A stretch of 64,000 bases of DNA from Scatophagus argus (lineage: Eukaryota > Chordata > Actinopteri > Scatophagidae), in assembly GCF_020382885.2 (NCBI RefSeq), contig NC_058499.1, positions 16,663,872-16,727,871 on the forward strand, written 5' to 3'. Positions 1 through 12,000 of the stretch are shown one piece after another. The notes under the pieces were generated by a model. It ran no database searches. It was not told where the DNA came from and saw only the letters and a list, made by a program, of their open reading frames with translations. The position numbers and the translations under genes are program-made. The number at the start of each line of letters is the position of its first letter. Position 1 is the stretch's first letter.

Positions 1-1905
1 ATCAGTAGATGTAATTCTCTCTCCATGATTTTAAAAACTACACTAATAACACACCAACAGCAGAATTTACTCATGTGTTTACAAGGAGGGACTGCTGTAT
101 TTTGCCTGTAGGTCACATTACCATTATTGTAAATGCAAAGCATCTTTTCACCATAGGGGGGCAGCAGAGTCTGCAAGTCACCTTCACTAGGACACAGTCA
201 CCTACCAGCCCTCATCAGACCATTAAGCTACAATGAATCATCGCAGCTCTTGTTCCATCAGATTCCTGCAGTCCGAGGCATAATTATAAAGGGATACACA
301 TCGATGCTCATCTGTCTGTTGCATTGTAAAGTTGTCTTAACTGACTATTTGATAGGTGGAAATAGCATTCACTTCAGTTGCTGAAAACATGGAGTTCAGC
401 GATCCTCCATAGAGACAGTGGCATCACCTTTGGTTTCACACATTAAACTGTGAAGTGCACAGACATGCCAGGCGATCGGTATTAATTGACTATCCATTTG
501 TGCTTAATCAATGTGTCTACACCCAGTACAGGAAGCAGCAGCAGTATGCTAAAGCCCCCAACCTCAGCACACACATGTGTGCACGCACATACACATAATT
601 GATGTTGGACTGAGACGGCCTGCCGCGGCAGTTTACACCTGCAGGTCTGCCTCCATTAGCCTAATGACAAGAATGCTGTGCTCATCAGCACCAACACTTA
701 AACACTCAGCTGGCAGCCTTGGCCCTTCAGCTGACTGATGACTGACACAGTCAGACATAGACACCTTTCCATTACCATGAATTGACCTTTATTATAGTTT
801 ATCATGTTATCAGTGATAACATGTGATTGTCATGGCAGGAAATAAAATCATCTTATTCCTTCCTGATGGTAACTGCCTGGGTGGCAAAATGCCTCTGTGG
901 TTACTTTCAGATTATAAACTCTTAGGGTGCATGTTATGGCAAGGTGGAGCATTTTATACCACAATGTACGAAACAAAAGTCTAATAACTCTGCTCTTCAG
1001 CGGGGTGTCTTCTACTTAATTGGCAAATTGATCCTGACACTGTCCCTCTTTGTTCAGATGACTGACTCAAATGAGCTTATCATTACATTTTAATCACTTT
1101 TGCAGCCAGTTTGCTATTTATGGCTTGGAGCCCAGTGGATTGGGAATGGGATACAACAGTCTTTCAGTCTGTATGGTCTTTGCTAATTAAGGCATGGAAA
1201 CATCAGACCACAAATGCTTGACTTGTGGTCTATTTCCATGTGACAAAACATTCAAAAACACTATCTACCATAAAACAGTGTAAGAAGAATTTAATTTTCT
1301 TCACTTCACCGCTGGATCCAGTCTGATAAGCTCCGTGAAGTGGATACCCATGTCCCAGGTTTCTCCAACTGGCTTAGGCCATTGCATCTACAGCAACCAC
1401 CAAAGGTAAACAGTGACACCACAAATTAAGAAATGTGAAGCTCAGAAGATCCAAGAAAAGGGGCTTTTGTTCTAAAGGGGACGATCAATCCTCTTTAATC
1501 TTTTTTTTTCATACACAGGGTACAAGAATGTGTGGATACTGGCAATGTAATATAAACAACATTAATAACCACGTGTATAGACCATGCATACAGGTTGATA
1601 CCTGCCTAACAAGTTCGGCTAGACTATAAATAGGACAATAAAACATTTTCATTCAGGTAAGATATGAGTTTAGGTAAGATATTAGTTTATAGCATTCATG
1701 TCATTCTAATTTCATGAATTATTTTTTCATAATGCCTCAGTACACATTTTTATGAGTGTCTCTGCACCGTTGTTTTGTCTGCTGCAGAAAGCAGGAAGGA
1801 GAGGGATACAGTTTTACAGCACAGTTAGAAGAGCCCTCAAATGATCACACATGGGGTGATGTGAACTTACAGCCCTTTTTCGAGAACCGTGACCTCTCTC
1901 CTTAC
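1..1905 (-). other. rassf7: rassf7 intron following coding exon 2 (continues off the left edge)
   Basis: This AT-rich stretch lies downstream (in gene orientation) of the splice donor that ends rassf7 coding exon 2. I looked on the minus strand for the expected next exon, which in RASSF7/RASSF8 proteins encodes the conserved end of the coiled coil (ELEELNRELRQ...QQFIQQ). I did not find it, so the remaining coding exons must lie beyond position 1. No repeat family or other gene was recognised. Confidence 0.6.
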
Positions 1906-2834
1906 CTGGAGCAGAGCCTCTGCCTTCCCCACAGCCATGTCAGTCTCAGATAGCTGCCCCTCCAGCTCTGTCCCGTGATTCTCCTGGCTCTTGAGCTCAG
2001 CCTTCACAGCATCAAGTGACTCCTCAGGTCTGTGGGCTTTCCCTTCGACCTGGCTTTCCCGCTGGATCTCCTGCTCGAGCTGAGCAGTACGAATAGAGAA
2101 CTCATGGAGTCGCCGTCCACAGTCGTCTAGCTTGGCATGGAGCTCCCCCAGCTTCCTCCTCATGCCTCGCTCCTTCTCCACCTCTGCCTGAAGCTGCTCC
2201 TCCCAGTGCTGCTCTTGGGCAAGCTCAGCCTGGTTCCTCCGCACTGCTTGTTCCAGAGCATCCATCTCTTCTTGCAAGCGAGCGTCGGAGATTGGTGAAG
2301 GACATGGAGAAGGGTAGGGACGCTCCCAGGTGTGTGACTCCCTCTCTAGAGTTTCTAGCTGGGCCTCAAAAGCCCTCAGCCTCTCCTGCTGCTGAAGAAC
2401 CTTCCTAAAGACTTCCTCTTTGGATGGGCCTATAGGTGGTGAGGGAGAGGGGGACTGCATATGAGGGGGTAAGGGGCTGGGAGAAGGGGAGGGAGAGGCT
2501 CTTTGTTCTGGAGAGTCCCGAGGAGTCCTCTTAAACTGTTTGGCTTTGGTTCTAGGAGAGGTGGATGGCCCCAAGTTAAAGGTGAGTGCTTTCTTAGGCT
2601 GGCTGCGCTTCAAAGGCTCCGGCTCAGAATGCTTGGGGAGTGAGGGGGGAGGTGGTCTGTCTTGTTTTGAGTTTGGTCCATCGCTGCTGCTAGGGCCAGT
2701 ACGACGAAGGAAGAACTGAACTTCACTACCATGTTGGCCTAACTTAGCCAGGGACTCCAGAGGCTTCTCTGTGGCCAACAGCTGCCTCTCTGTGTCTCTA
2801 AGACGCTGGATCAGAACATAGCGACCTGTTTGAC
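1906..2834 (-). CDS. rassf7: rassf7 coding exon 2 (rest of RA domain, Pro-rich linker, coiled coil)
   Basis: The exon starts after a pyrimidine-rich CTCTCTCCCCAG acceptor and ends at CTCCAG|GTAAGG. It holds 929 nt in one frame: 2 nt completing Gly35, then 309 codons. It carries residues 36-344, from [19 protein letters not shown] to the coiled coil. Ending in phase 0 fits a following exon that continues the coiled coil. Confidence 0.92.
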
Positions 2835-3741
2835 CTGGGGACAGAGAGAGAGAGACAGGGAGTGAGTCCAGGGAAATACATCTACAGATTGAAAAACACA
2901 TCCTATCTTGCCTAAAACACCACTGTATAAGATTTAAGATGCATGACAGTCGGCTTTTACAGAAACTTAAACTACATAAAGTTGATGAGTTACTTGTGAA
3001 AGACCTTTTTCCTTCAGTGTACTTAAAGTAGTTGGTTTCAATCCTCCCACTGCTTCTACGCATGTAAAGCTATGAGAACAAATGACATCAAATGCATTAT
3101 GATATTTCTACCCCTAAATCTCTGTCTCTGAGGAATGGAATAAAAGGCTGCTGTGTAAGACTTTCACAACATGTAAAAAATGTTAAAATAAACTGAAGTT
3201 TCCACAAGGACCTTGAAATTAGGACAAACCCTCCCTAATGACTTGGCAGCCAGCTCACTCATGGAAGGAGGAGAGTGCTAAATCTGGAGTTATGTTGTTC
3301 AACGCTGTTGCAGTGTATGGTTTGAATGAAGCCTGATGATACAGGGACAGAGAGACAGCTCAAATCCAAACTGACCCCCTGACAGTGCATTAGAGTACTA
3401 GATTTGGGCTAGTGGAGAATGAAAAGGTGAGTGCAGAACTTGCTTGCTGCAACCTAAGCATATACTCTTGTTTTGCCTGCAGCAAATTCTCGCTGTAAGG
3501 CTGTTATCTAATCACTTAAAGCGTTTAGATAAACTGTCCAACAGACAAACAAGGTGCCAAGAGCCAACAGCTTGGAAACTTGTATAGTAACACAATGACA
3601 CAATGACTTCACAGTAGAAAAGAGGTCAAGATACTCACCAATGGCTTGGGCCAAAGCAATAACTACATCCTGACAGGACGTCTCCTCAGACAGGCCGCAC
3701 ACAACTCGCACCACTCCGTCCACCCACACTTTGAGCTCCAT
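1906..3741 (-). CDS. rassf7: Ras association domain family member 7, 5' coding part (partial)
   Basis: Two coding exons are visible, 3741-3639 and 2834-1906, joined in phase (ATT G|GT CAA). They encode 344 residues and then leave the window at a consensus donor. Residues 5-82 form the N-terminal RA (ubiquitin-like) domain, beginning [10 protein letters not shown] and ending with the FFLRRTGPS motif shared by RASSF7 and RASSF8. Residues about 83-171 are a basic, Ser/Pro-rich linker with SPSPSPSP runs. Residues 172-200 and 216-344 are Glu/Gln/Arg-rich coiled coil. N-terminal RASSF proteins are known for roles in centrosome behaviour, mitosis, JNK signalling and cell survival; binding to Ras-type GTPases through RA is the family expectation and is not shown here. 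RASSF7 is chosen over RASSF8 because of the Pro-rich linker and the neighbouring lrrc56 and hras, as in human 11p15.5. The start is the first ATG that opens the RA domain; a tiny uORF precedes it. The C-terminal exons are missing only because the window ends. Confidence 0.93.
2835..3638 (-). other. rassf7: rassf7 intron between coding exons 1 and 2
   Basis: An 804-nt intron bounded by TTG|GTGAGT and CCCCAG|GTC. I see no repeat or second gene in it. Confidence 0.85.
3639..3741 (-). CDS. rassf7: rassf7 coding exon 1 (start of RA domain)
   Basis: It encodes residues 1-34 plus the first base of Gly35. The full exon runs from the acceptor TTTCAG|AGTC at 3829, so 88 nt of 5' UTR precede the ATG inside the same exon. 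The donor is a clean [16 protein letters not shown] is the signature opening of RASSF7/8. Confidence 0.93.
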
Positions 3742-3807
3742 CTGGGACCAGGCAGGATGGGATGAACAGTAAGATAGTCTTCAAAACAGATCACTTCAGC
3801 TCTCAAC

Positions 3808-3819
3808 TCAACGCCGCAT
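3808..3819 (-). promoter_or_regulatory. minimal upstream ORF (Met-Arg-Arg-stop) in the rassf7 5' UTR
   Basis: An ATG CGG CGT TGA lies 10 nt inside the 5' edge of coding exon 1, 67 nt upstream of the main ATG. Any transcript that includes this exon from its acceptor carries it, whichever first exon is used. A four-codon uORF can lower main-ORF initiation; that effect is inferred only. Confidence 0.5.
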
Positions 3820-3876
3820 GGCACTGACTCTGAAAGACAAGAACAGGGACACATGTTAGAGGTGGGTTGATATGAC

Positions 3877-3945
3877 TAATTAAAACTCCATCCATCCATT
3901 TTCTATACCGCTTATCTGTCAGGGTCACGAGTAATTAAAACTCCA
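3877..3945 (-). mobile_element. 41-bp truncated LINE tail flanked by perfect 14-bp target duplications
   Basis: TAATTAAAACTCCA occurs at 3877-3890 and again at 3932-3945. Between the copies are 41 bp that read on the minus strand as the familiar teleost retroelement 3' end, a GCGGTATAGAAAATGG core followed by a short GGAT tail. A simple-repeat tail and long target duplications are what target-primed reverse transcription leaves, so this is an extreme 5'-truncated insertion. The element family (RTE/L2/Rex-type) is from recall and was not searched. It lies about 50 bp upstream of the rassf7 coding-exon-1 acceptor. Confidence 0.75.
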
Positions 3946-6379
3946 AATCCAATTTTCTATTTATAAGAACAGACTTTCGTGACGTTTGGAGAAACAATGG
4001 CAAGCTCTTAGGGGTAACAACAAAGACACCCTTCTGATTTCTACAGGCTTCACTGAGTCTTAGATCATGATGTAATCCCACCAAAACATATGACACAACT
4101 TGTTGCTAACCTAAACAAAACACTATGGAAGCTGTTGTTGACACACAGCACCCTTACATGCGAGTCATTATGTCGAATAACCAGTTTTTACACCAAACAG
4201 TACTGACGTCAAAAATGTGCTGTGCTGAGTGAGACCATCATTGAATTGTAAATTTCTTGATCAGCACCCGATGGGTAGAACAGTGTGGCATTTTGTGGAG
4301 TTCCTAGTTAGGAGCCACAGCAGTATCTTGTGGACCTGGGAGCATAAATGCCAATCTGTAACCCAATTAAACGCTCTGCTGCCCTCCTTCAAAGCCGTTT
4401 CGATATCTTACTGCCAAGGGGAAAGGACAGGGAAAAGTGGAGCAACTCAAGTATGTCTATGTTTTTGGAGAGGGTGTTTGTGCGGGCTGAAATGCACAGA
4501 AACATGGCAGGAAAGACAGACAAGTGTGTGTGTGTCTGTGGGTGTTTGATCCCCCTCAGCAGGACCAGAACTGGGTCTCACCAGGCTTCAGAGAGCAGAG
4601 CAGCAGGTAGAGAAACACGTGCCTGGGCAGCAGGTTTAACCTAAATGAATATTGTTATGTTCAGTCCTCACTCTGCCTGTCTGTACTTTTACAGCTAAAC
4701 TTCAAAACAAGGTAATAAAATACCGCAGTGCTCATAAAAAGTGAAATGCCTCGGGCAGTGGAAGGATTATCTACAGAACTTGGCACAGTAAATGAAACTT
4801 TGTAGCCTAGGTGGGGAAAAAGACAACTCTTCACCCACAGTCAGACAGATGGTGTTCTCTTTCTGTCTGTCTCTCTGGTTCTCAATGGGAGGTGCTCAAT
4901 ACTGAGCCCCACCATTATCTTGCCCCTCATTCAGTGCCTGGCTCTGCTCCACTGACTGCCTATAGGGAGCTGCTTTGGAGGAATGCACTGACTTCATCTG
5001 CCAGCCGGAAGAATTCCTGCTTTCTTAACAAAGCCCTCACCCCGCCCCTCTCCTCCTCCTCCTCCTCCTCTGCTGCTGACCTGGCTGCCCCACACCACCA
5101 TTACTTCTCCGCTGTTTGGACGCCAAACACAGACTCTGCTGGGGAGCAACAGCCTATCTGATGTGGCAACAGCACGACATAGAGCAGCTCAACATGAAAC
5201 ACCACGTACAGGGGGAATGACGGCACAACTCGGAGATTGAACCCTGTAGAACGCAGATCACAGGAAACAAGCGGGAGATAGAGACGGATGATCACATGTG
5301 GTAGAAATGCTTTTGAGCCACGCTAGCGAGATGATTTCATCAGGAAACAAACTTGATATGAACAGGGAGTGCTATCAAACACCACAAATTTTAACACAGC
5401 AGAGACGTCAATATTTTCCTTTGAGAGGACACAGATTGTTCTGTGTTGGCATACATAATTAAACTTAGAACTGACTGAGTCACAAAGTGAGTGGACAATC
5501 ATTTACTTTAGCTGTGAGGCTTTTTTTTTTTTTTTTTCTTGAAGATGCAGAAGTTAATAAGAACAAATATTTTAAAATCTTCAAGCTTGCGGTGGTGGAA
5601 TGCAACCTTACAGGCTAAACTATCCCCTATGCCAAACCATCTACACACCTTTGAGTAAACTGGAAGAAAAACTGTTTACAAAGGTCAAACAGAGGTTGAA
5701 CTCTTCACGTCACTGTCATATAAATGCCTGCATGTAGAATAAAATTAGGTCATACCTGCCCGGAGTTGTTGCAATTCACATGCAAACAAAAATGCAGATG
5801 GTACTGAACGGAAAGGTTTCTATATCTGTCCAGGATTTCCATTTACCGTAACAATCTCATTAAATGAGAACACAGACACGCAAACATCCCTCAGCTAAGA
5901 ATGTCACTCTCCCATGATGCTTAGTTCTTGTCCCTCCTGGCTCGTGAAATGTGATAATCTGCACTAACAGGAAACAAACAGGCCTTTGAGTCTCAGGTTG
6001 CCATCTATTCTCTTTGTCACAGGCACAACACTGAGAACTAGACATCCGCCTGACCCAGCTCCTTTTCACAGTGCAGCTCCGGAGCCCAGTGTCAGTTCTC
6101 GCTGAAATTAAGATGGAAGAAATGCACCTTTTTGCTGCTTGTGTGTGTAGTCTCACAATCATGAAGCCTACCATCAACAGAGGCTCTCAACAATGACACA
6201 GCTGAAAAAAAATGTCCACAATACAGCAGAAGCCAAAAAGTCTGTGAATAAACACATCTGCTGTCCAAAGGGAGGGTGTCTCCAAGTTTAATCTAGAATG
6301 TCTGGTTTCAGGGTCAACGAGCAAATGCTGTTGACAAACAGTGGCTATAATCTCCTTTGTACATGCTCAAAGTCCCTTT

Positions 6380-6404
6380 GCACACACACACACACACACA
6401 CACA
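6380..6404. repeat. (CA)n microsatellite
   Basis: About 12 uninterrupted CA units. It is one of many AC/TG arrays in the window, typical of fish introns. Confidence 0.9.
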
Positions 6405-8671
6405 CTGATCCAAGCCATTTAAGTTATCCAAATCCATAACTGTATCCACATGACAACATTCACACCTCCAAAACCCACCCTTTAACCTCAGATCACCACC
6501 AGCCAAAAAATAAAAACACATCTCATCTCCCACTGTTGCTTTCACCCCAGCCCCACCCAGCACAGTACAGTACTACCGAGTTTCACTTGAAACTTTGAGT
6601 GCGGGACTGTCACATATTTTCTCAGAGGAAGAAATGTAAGAAATGTACCATCACTTTGGGTAAGGTTAGGCAATCGGCAAACTGAAAAATTCAAAACTTA
6701 ACCACTCTGGGCTCAGACAGAAGCACACCCACAAAAAAAAAAAAGATATCTTAACTGGAATAAAGAAAAGAGACAAGTCACACTGTATGACGAAAGGGAG
6801 AGAAAGAGAGACAGCGAGGAAGACAGTTCATGAACAAATGAGAAAGGGACAGAATAAATGTGGGGAAAAAAAACATGACAGGTAGACAGATAAAAGAGAG
6901 AGAAAGCATGGTAGAGAAAAGAACAGAGATTGAAGTCATGTGCCATTCCCTCTCTTCCCCTCGCATCATCAGTCACCTATCCAGCTAACCCGCTTTGAGT
7001 CTTTCATCACCCTGTCTGTGCCTCTGTCTGTGCCTCTGTCTGTCTCTCTTCAACAACAGCCTCCCAGCTCCTTGCTGAATTCGACTCAAGGCAGAAGAGC
7101 TGAGCATCACAGCCCTGCAGAGACATGGGGCATGATTCGGCTCGTCTGTGTGCCACTCTGTGTCATCAACAGTGTTGGGCTGTGAATTGACAGGCTGCTT
7201 TGGACAAGTCGGGTACAGAGACAGAGTCCGAATGTTAAGACCACAGCTGTCTACTTGAAATAACTGACAGCACATGAGGCCTGAGAATTAACATCTGTGG
7301 ATTTAGACTTTTTTTGTCTTGTTGGACACCCACTTCGTGTTATGACTTAATTTCTGGACAATTTAAAAATAAACACATAACAACTGGCACTGAGAAGAAC
7401 CTTGTGGGAGACACCCACTCTCTTACATGTTTTTTTTTTTTCATACACGAGAATCTAAAAATGTAAAAATGCACAACGCCCGCAGAGAACCTAATACACA
7501 AACACACACAAGCACAAATGCACAAGTATTCATGCAGCTGGACAGACACACCCTTAACCATCAATTTCCTTTGCAAAGGTTTGAGCATTTCACTTCTGTT
7601 AGTCATAAGCAGAATTGAGAAACATGCCGAAAAAAGGAAGGCTTATCAGGAAAATTCCAAGTAGGGTTACTGTACTGTAGCTTCTCACCTGAGCCCTTAG
7701 GCTACATGAAGAGTATGCTTCCTGGGTGTGTGTGTGAGAAGTACACAACACTGTATCATGCTAGTGCAGTGGTCAGAGGTTGGGCTGCATGCTTTCTTGT
7801 ACAAGCTTGTATGTGTCAGTTTGTTTGCGAGCAGACTTGTCGGTTAGGCCTATCTTTATGAGAGGTTTCCCCAGCGCGCAGTGATTACTGGGATATCTCT
7901 GCAGCAACAGAGGTCCAAAGAACAATGGCAAGAGCAAAGGGCAGTGAGTGTACATCACACACTAAATCAGATCTGAACCACAGACAGTTACAGAAACACA
8001 ATAAGTGTATACAAACAGTTATCCCTATCAGCACTGACAGAGAAAATGGGACCCTGTCCCAGGCTGGTTAAAGTGTACATAATAGGTTAGATACTAATGT
8101 TGGAGGACAATGAACAGTGCTGGGAGAAGCTGTGCCCTCTGTGCCACTCTGGTCCAGGTTGGCAAAGATTCACAAACACTCAAAGAGCCAGTAACGCGCT
8201 GGCACAGAGCAGACTGGTCTCATCTGTACTGCAGAGACACTATTGTTGTTCTGGTTCCACACTCAGCAGACAGTGTTGCCTCTTTTGTGGCCCCTGGCAT
8301 AGCTGGGTCGTCTGCCTCGCCTCGCCAGCTTTTACTGCCATTCTGCTGCGTCCACATGTTACCACTGATAAAACTAATAAAAGAAAGAACAGACACTTGT
8401 CCTCCCTTGCCTCCTACTCCACCATCTTCGTCATCCAGCGTTTCAGCCTACCGAGTAAGCACAGTTTATGTGCCGAAAGACTGATTAGGCTAAAGACAAA
8501 CAGAAAATATGTCTGTAGTCCAGAGCATTTCCATAATTATTCGTAAAGGTAGAAAATGATCCTTTTGCGTCAGCAATTAGAGCTTAGGTCAATTAGTTCT
8601 CCTTGTAAATCTTGTGATGAACAACATGGGTATTCTCAGTCACTTCTTCATTACATAGCAAAAAATAAATC

Positions 8672-9075
8672 TCACATCAATTCCAAAAAAGTTGGGATGC
8701 TGTGCAAAACAAATAAAACAGAAAGCAATAATTTGTTTTTCTTTTTGATATATATTCAATTAAAAACAGTTATGTTTAATGTTTTAACTCGTCAACTTCA
8801 ATGATTTTTGTAAATCTGGGACAGGACCATCAAAAGACTGGGAAAGTTGTGTACTGTTTGTTTGGAACCTGTTTGGAACGTTCCACAGGTAAACAGGTTC
8901 ATTGGTAACAGGTGACAGAATCTTGATTGGGTATAAAAGAAACATCCTCCAAAGGCTCAGCCTTTTACAAGCAGGAATGGGCCGAGCTTCACCACTTTGT
9001 GAAACACGATTGCACGAAGGATAACATTACATGGGCTCAGGAACACTTTGTAACTGTTGTCAATAGACACAGTTC
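8672..9075 (+). mobile_element. decayed, internally deleted Tc1-like element
   Basis: The left part has CCAAAAAAGTTGGGATGCTG followed by an AAATAAAACAGAAAGCAATAATTTG-type sequence, the recognisable terminal region of a very common teleost Tc1/mariner-like element. Further in are the element's leader-like sequence (GATTGGGTATAAAAG, then TTCACCACTTTGTGAAA) and a piece of transposase region (ATGGGCTCAGGAACACTTT) joined directly, so most of the transposase has been lost. I could not find an intact right inverted repeat. Family assignment is from recall of fish repeats. Confidence 0.6.
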
Positions 9076-12000
9076 ATTTGTAGATGATTGTCATCTGTTT
9101 ATATTTATGTTTCATACAGCATCACAGCTTTGTGGAATGTTACACTTGCAACAAAAGTGTGGTACAACCCACACATGCACAAATTCCAAAACAAACAACT
9201 TATGTGGCTCAGGGTTCTATACATGCCTACATGACCACTTAAATTTGGCGGTTCTAGAAGCAACCAGCTGGGTGAGAAAAACATCATCGTCATGAACACA
9301 GGCTTTTGTAGTGACAGCCTCAGGGCTTAGGAATGCTTCCCTTCATAACACTTTAATTAGCAAGGCTTTGTAGAATTGTCACTTTGTTACCTTTGTGTTT
9401 GTCACTCTCTTGAACCCACATTGTTTTCTTATTTTTTAACTACAATTTGCTTTTTTTTATTAACAAATCCACCACTACTTCACAACATCTCTTTATAAAA
9501 GATCAGAATTTTTTGAAAAGTGAATGTTATTTCAGGGATTGAGCTGTGCTAGTCTCCGCACAAAACATCTGCACAAGCTACGACCAACTTATTCCTCAGA
9601 CAAATACAGATGATATTTGGGGAGAAACTTTACATTACATAAAAACACTGACAAGCCAATCCACATGCTCTCTTAAGTCTTTATCTGCCCATGATTGTAT
9701 CTCGGTCTGACAGATCTTCTTCCAGATCTGTCATGAAGAAAGCAGTGCTTTCTAATTTTTCCAAGATCCATCAGTTTTTATCAAAACCCCCTAACTCGTA
9801 TGTAGCCATGATCAGCAGTGCCCCAGTGCCTGCGGTCAGAAAGCAGGGAGTGGTTCTGTGGGCCTGTCAGGAAACCAGATCCAACATCTGAGGGCTGGGT
9901 GAAATAAACTTTATAATTTTCTGCTTTTATAGTACTTGCCATGACAGTAATATGTATAAGTATAAGAATCACAGCTGGATGGTTTATTTTGTCTAAGGAG
10001 GTGTTAAGTAAACAAAACATCAAACAGCAATCTGCTCACTTTTGTAGCTCTGCTTTTGAAAAGAAAACTAGGTTTTTGCCAAGATAATTTGTAATTTGTA
10101 TGCAGGCATTAATGTATCCATATGGGTAAAACCATGTATTTTACTGACAATAACTGTGACTGTGTTGTTGCAACTGCTTCTTCACAATAGAGGGCCAGGC
10201 TGCAGCAGGCTCTCCAAACACACCGCTTGTTAATTAGACTGAACGGTTGCCTGGTTCCCTGCTAACGGAGCTTCCGTGACGCTTAAGCACACCTGATGAA
10301 TAATGCATTTTTTCACGGCACATTAATTTAGCAAATATTTCTCAGAACAAAATTCAAACGCTTGTGACCAACCAACTCTGTGAAAATGTGCCCCATCCGC
10401 CTGTGTCTTTTTTCTACTGACATGCTAAACACTAGGCGCAAAGGAATCAGAAACAGCATTAATAAGCTTTAGTCACCATACTTGCATACACGGATCTGTC
10501 GCTGCAGCTTTCAGCCTCCTCGGTTTTAACGTCTGGCTTGTCCAAGTGTGAAATATCAACGACAGTGGATTAGTGGTTCATTAATACAAGGGACACCTTT
10601 TCCTCTAAATCAAAGGGAAAATATGGGCAGTTTACCTAGTATTTATAAAAGCAGACTCGTTAGGAAAAGGTTCAAGCTCAAATCCAAGATCAGCTGGACA
10701 AAAGGGTTTTTTTACGTCTGCTCTGTTACACCCCACGTATAGTCACCAAACATACCATTTTGCTGTGCATGTCATTGATGACTGAAGAAAATTTACAGGC
10801 TGAAGTCCATTACTCCAGTTAATGTGAAGCAGGCCTCGACATGGACATCCAGAGTCTGGCCATCACCTGTGGCTGTCACTATCACTAGAGTCACACTGTG
10901 TAAAACAGCACTTAGTGTGAAATCCCAGTCATCATGAATCACCAGCAGCTCTCACACAGACAGATGGTAACCTGGTCTGAACCACAAGAGATAAGGAAGG
11001 AGGCATGAGAGAAAGAATATTTATTTAATTTCAGTTCCTGAAATTTTGTTTATTTTACTTTGAAAAAATAAAGCAAACATGGCACCCTTTCGACTTTCAC
11101 TAAAAGGCAATAAGGTAGACTTCAATGAACATGGGTCATAGTTTACACGGCTCTGGCTACAATAAAACACTACAACATTATTCATCTCACCGAGTAAAAG
11201 ACTTACTCATACCTGCTTTGGCAGTAGTATTTCAATTGTTCGCTTCAACCCCATTAGAGACCAGGAATTTGTTTGCACTGACTCACAGATCTGCCCACAA
11301 AGCTGGCGGCTAGTGGTGAGAATGATAATGCAGGATAGCACATAGCCTGTGGAAGGCCAACCAGAGCTGCCCTCCGCTGAGAGCTCAGCAGAGGATGAGT
11401 GGTTTGGCTGCCTCCAGGCTGAGCCCTGCGAGCACTGGAGTTTGTATTGTTGGGTGAGCCAGAGAAGAAGGCTCTCAGACTGCTGATGGGCACCCATGTG
11501 TAATTATATACTGTCAACCTGACTCAGCAATGCCTTCCAGGGAAGGAGCACACTGCTCTGTTCCCAGCCGACCTCATATACAGTGTGCACACTCTATAAA
11601 ACATACACGTACAGTCTGATATACATTCAGTTATCACATAGCCAAAATTATATGTTACATCACATAGACAGACGGCAGACAGACTGACTCAAACTAAATG
11701 ATGATGCTTAATTTGTACTAAGCCTACATGTAACTGTAAAAGTGAACCCACTAATTTAAAAGGATACAATTTACACGGTGCATGAGTAAAAATTAGTAAC
11801 CTCAAATTTACCGACAGGCTATTTATAGATGAGGTTTTTGCATTTCAGGGTCCTCCACTCTCACTTTTTGCATGTGCACATGCACGTGTCATTGAGGAGT
11901 CGGGAATGCCACAGCCTCCAGTGTCACAAGTTTGAAGCTAAACTCATTAGTAATTTAAAGGTCACTTCCATCTCTGCTCATATCAATTATTAACCTCACT

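Noticed and set aside
1..1905. miR-210, which lies beyond RASSF7 in human
   Set aside because: Its mature sequence was not found on either strand; it would be expected past the 3' end of rassf7, outside the window.
2834..3063. N-terminal extension of the rassf7 exon-2 frame
   Set aside because: It reads back through the CTCTCTCCCCAG acceptor into intron; the joined RA domain shows the exon begins at 2834.
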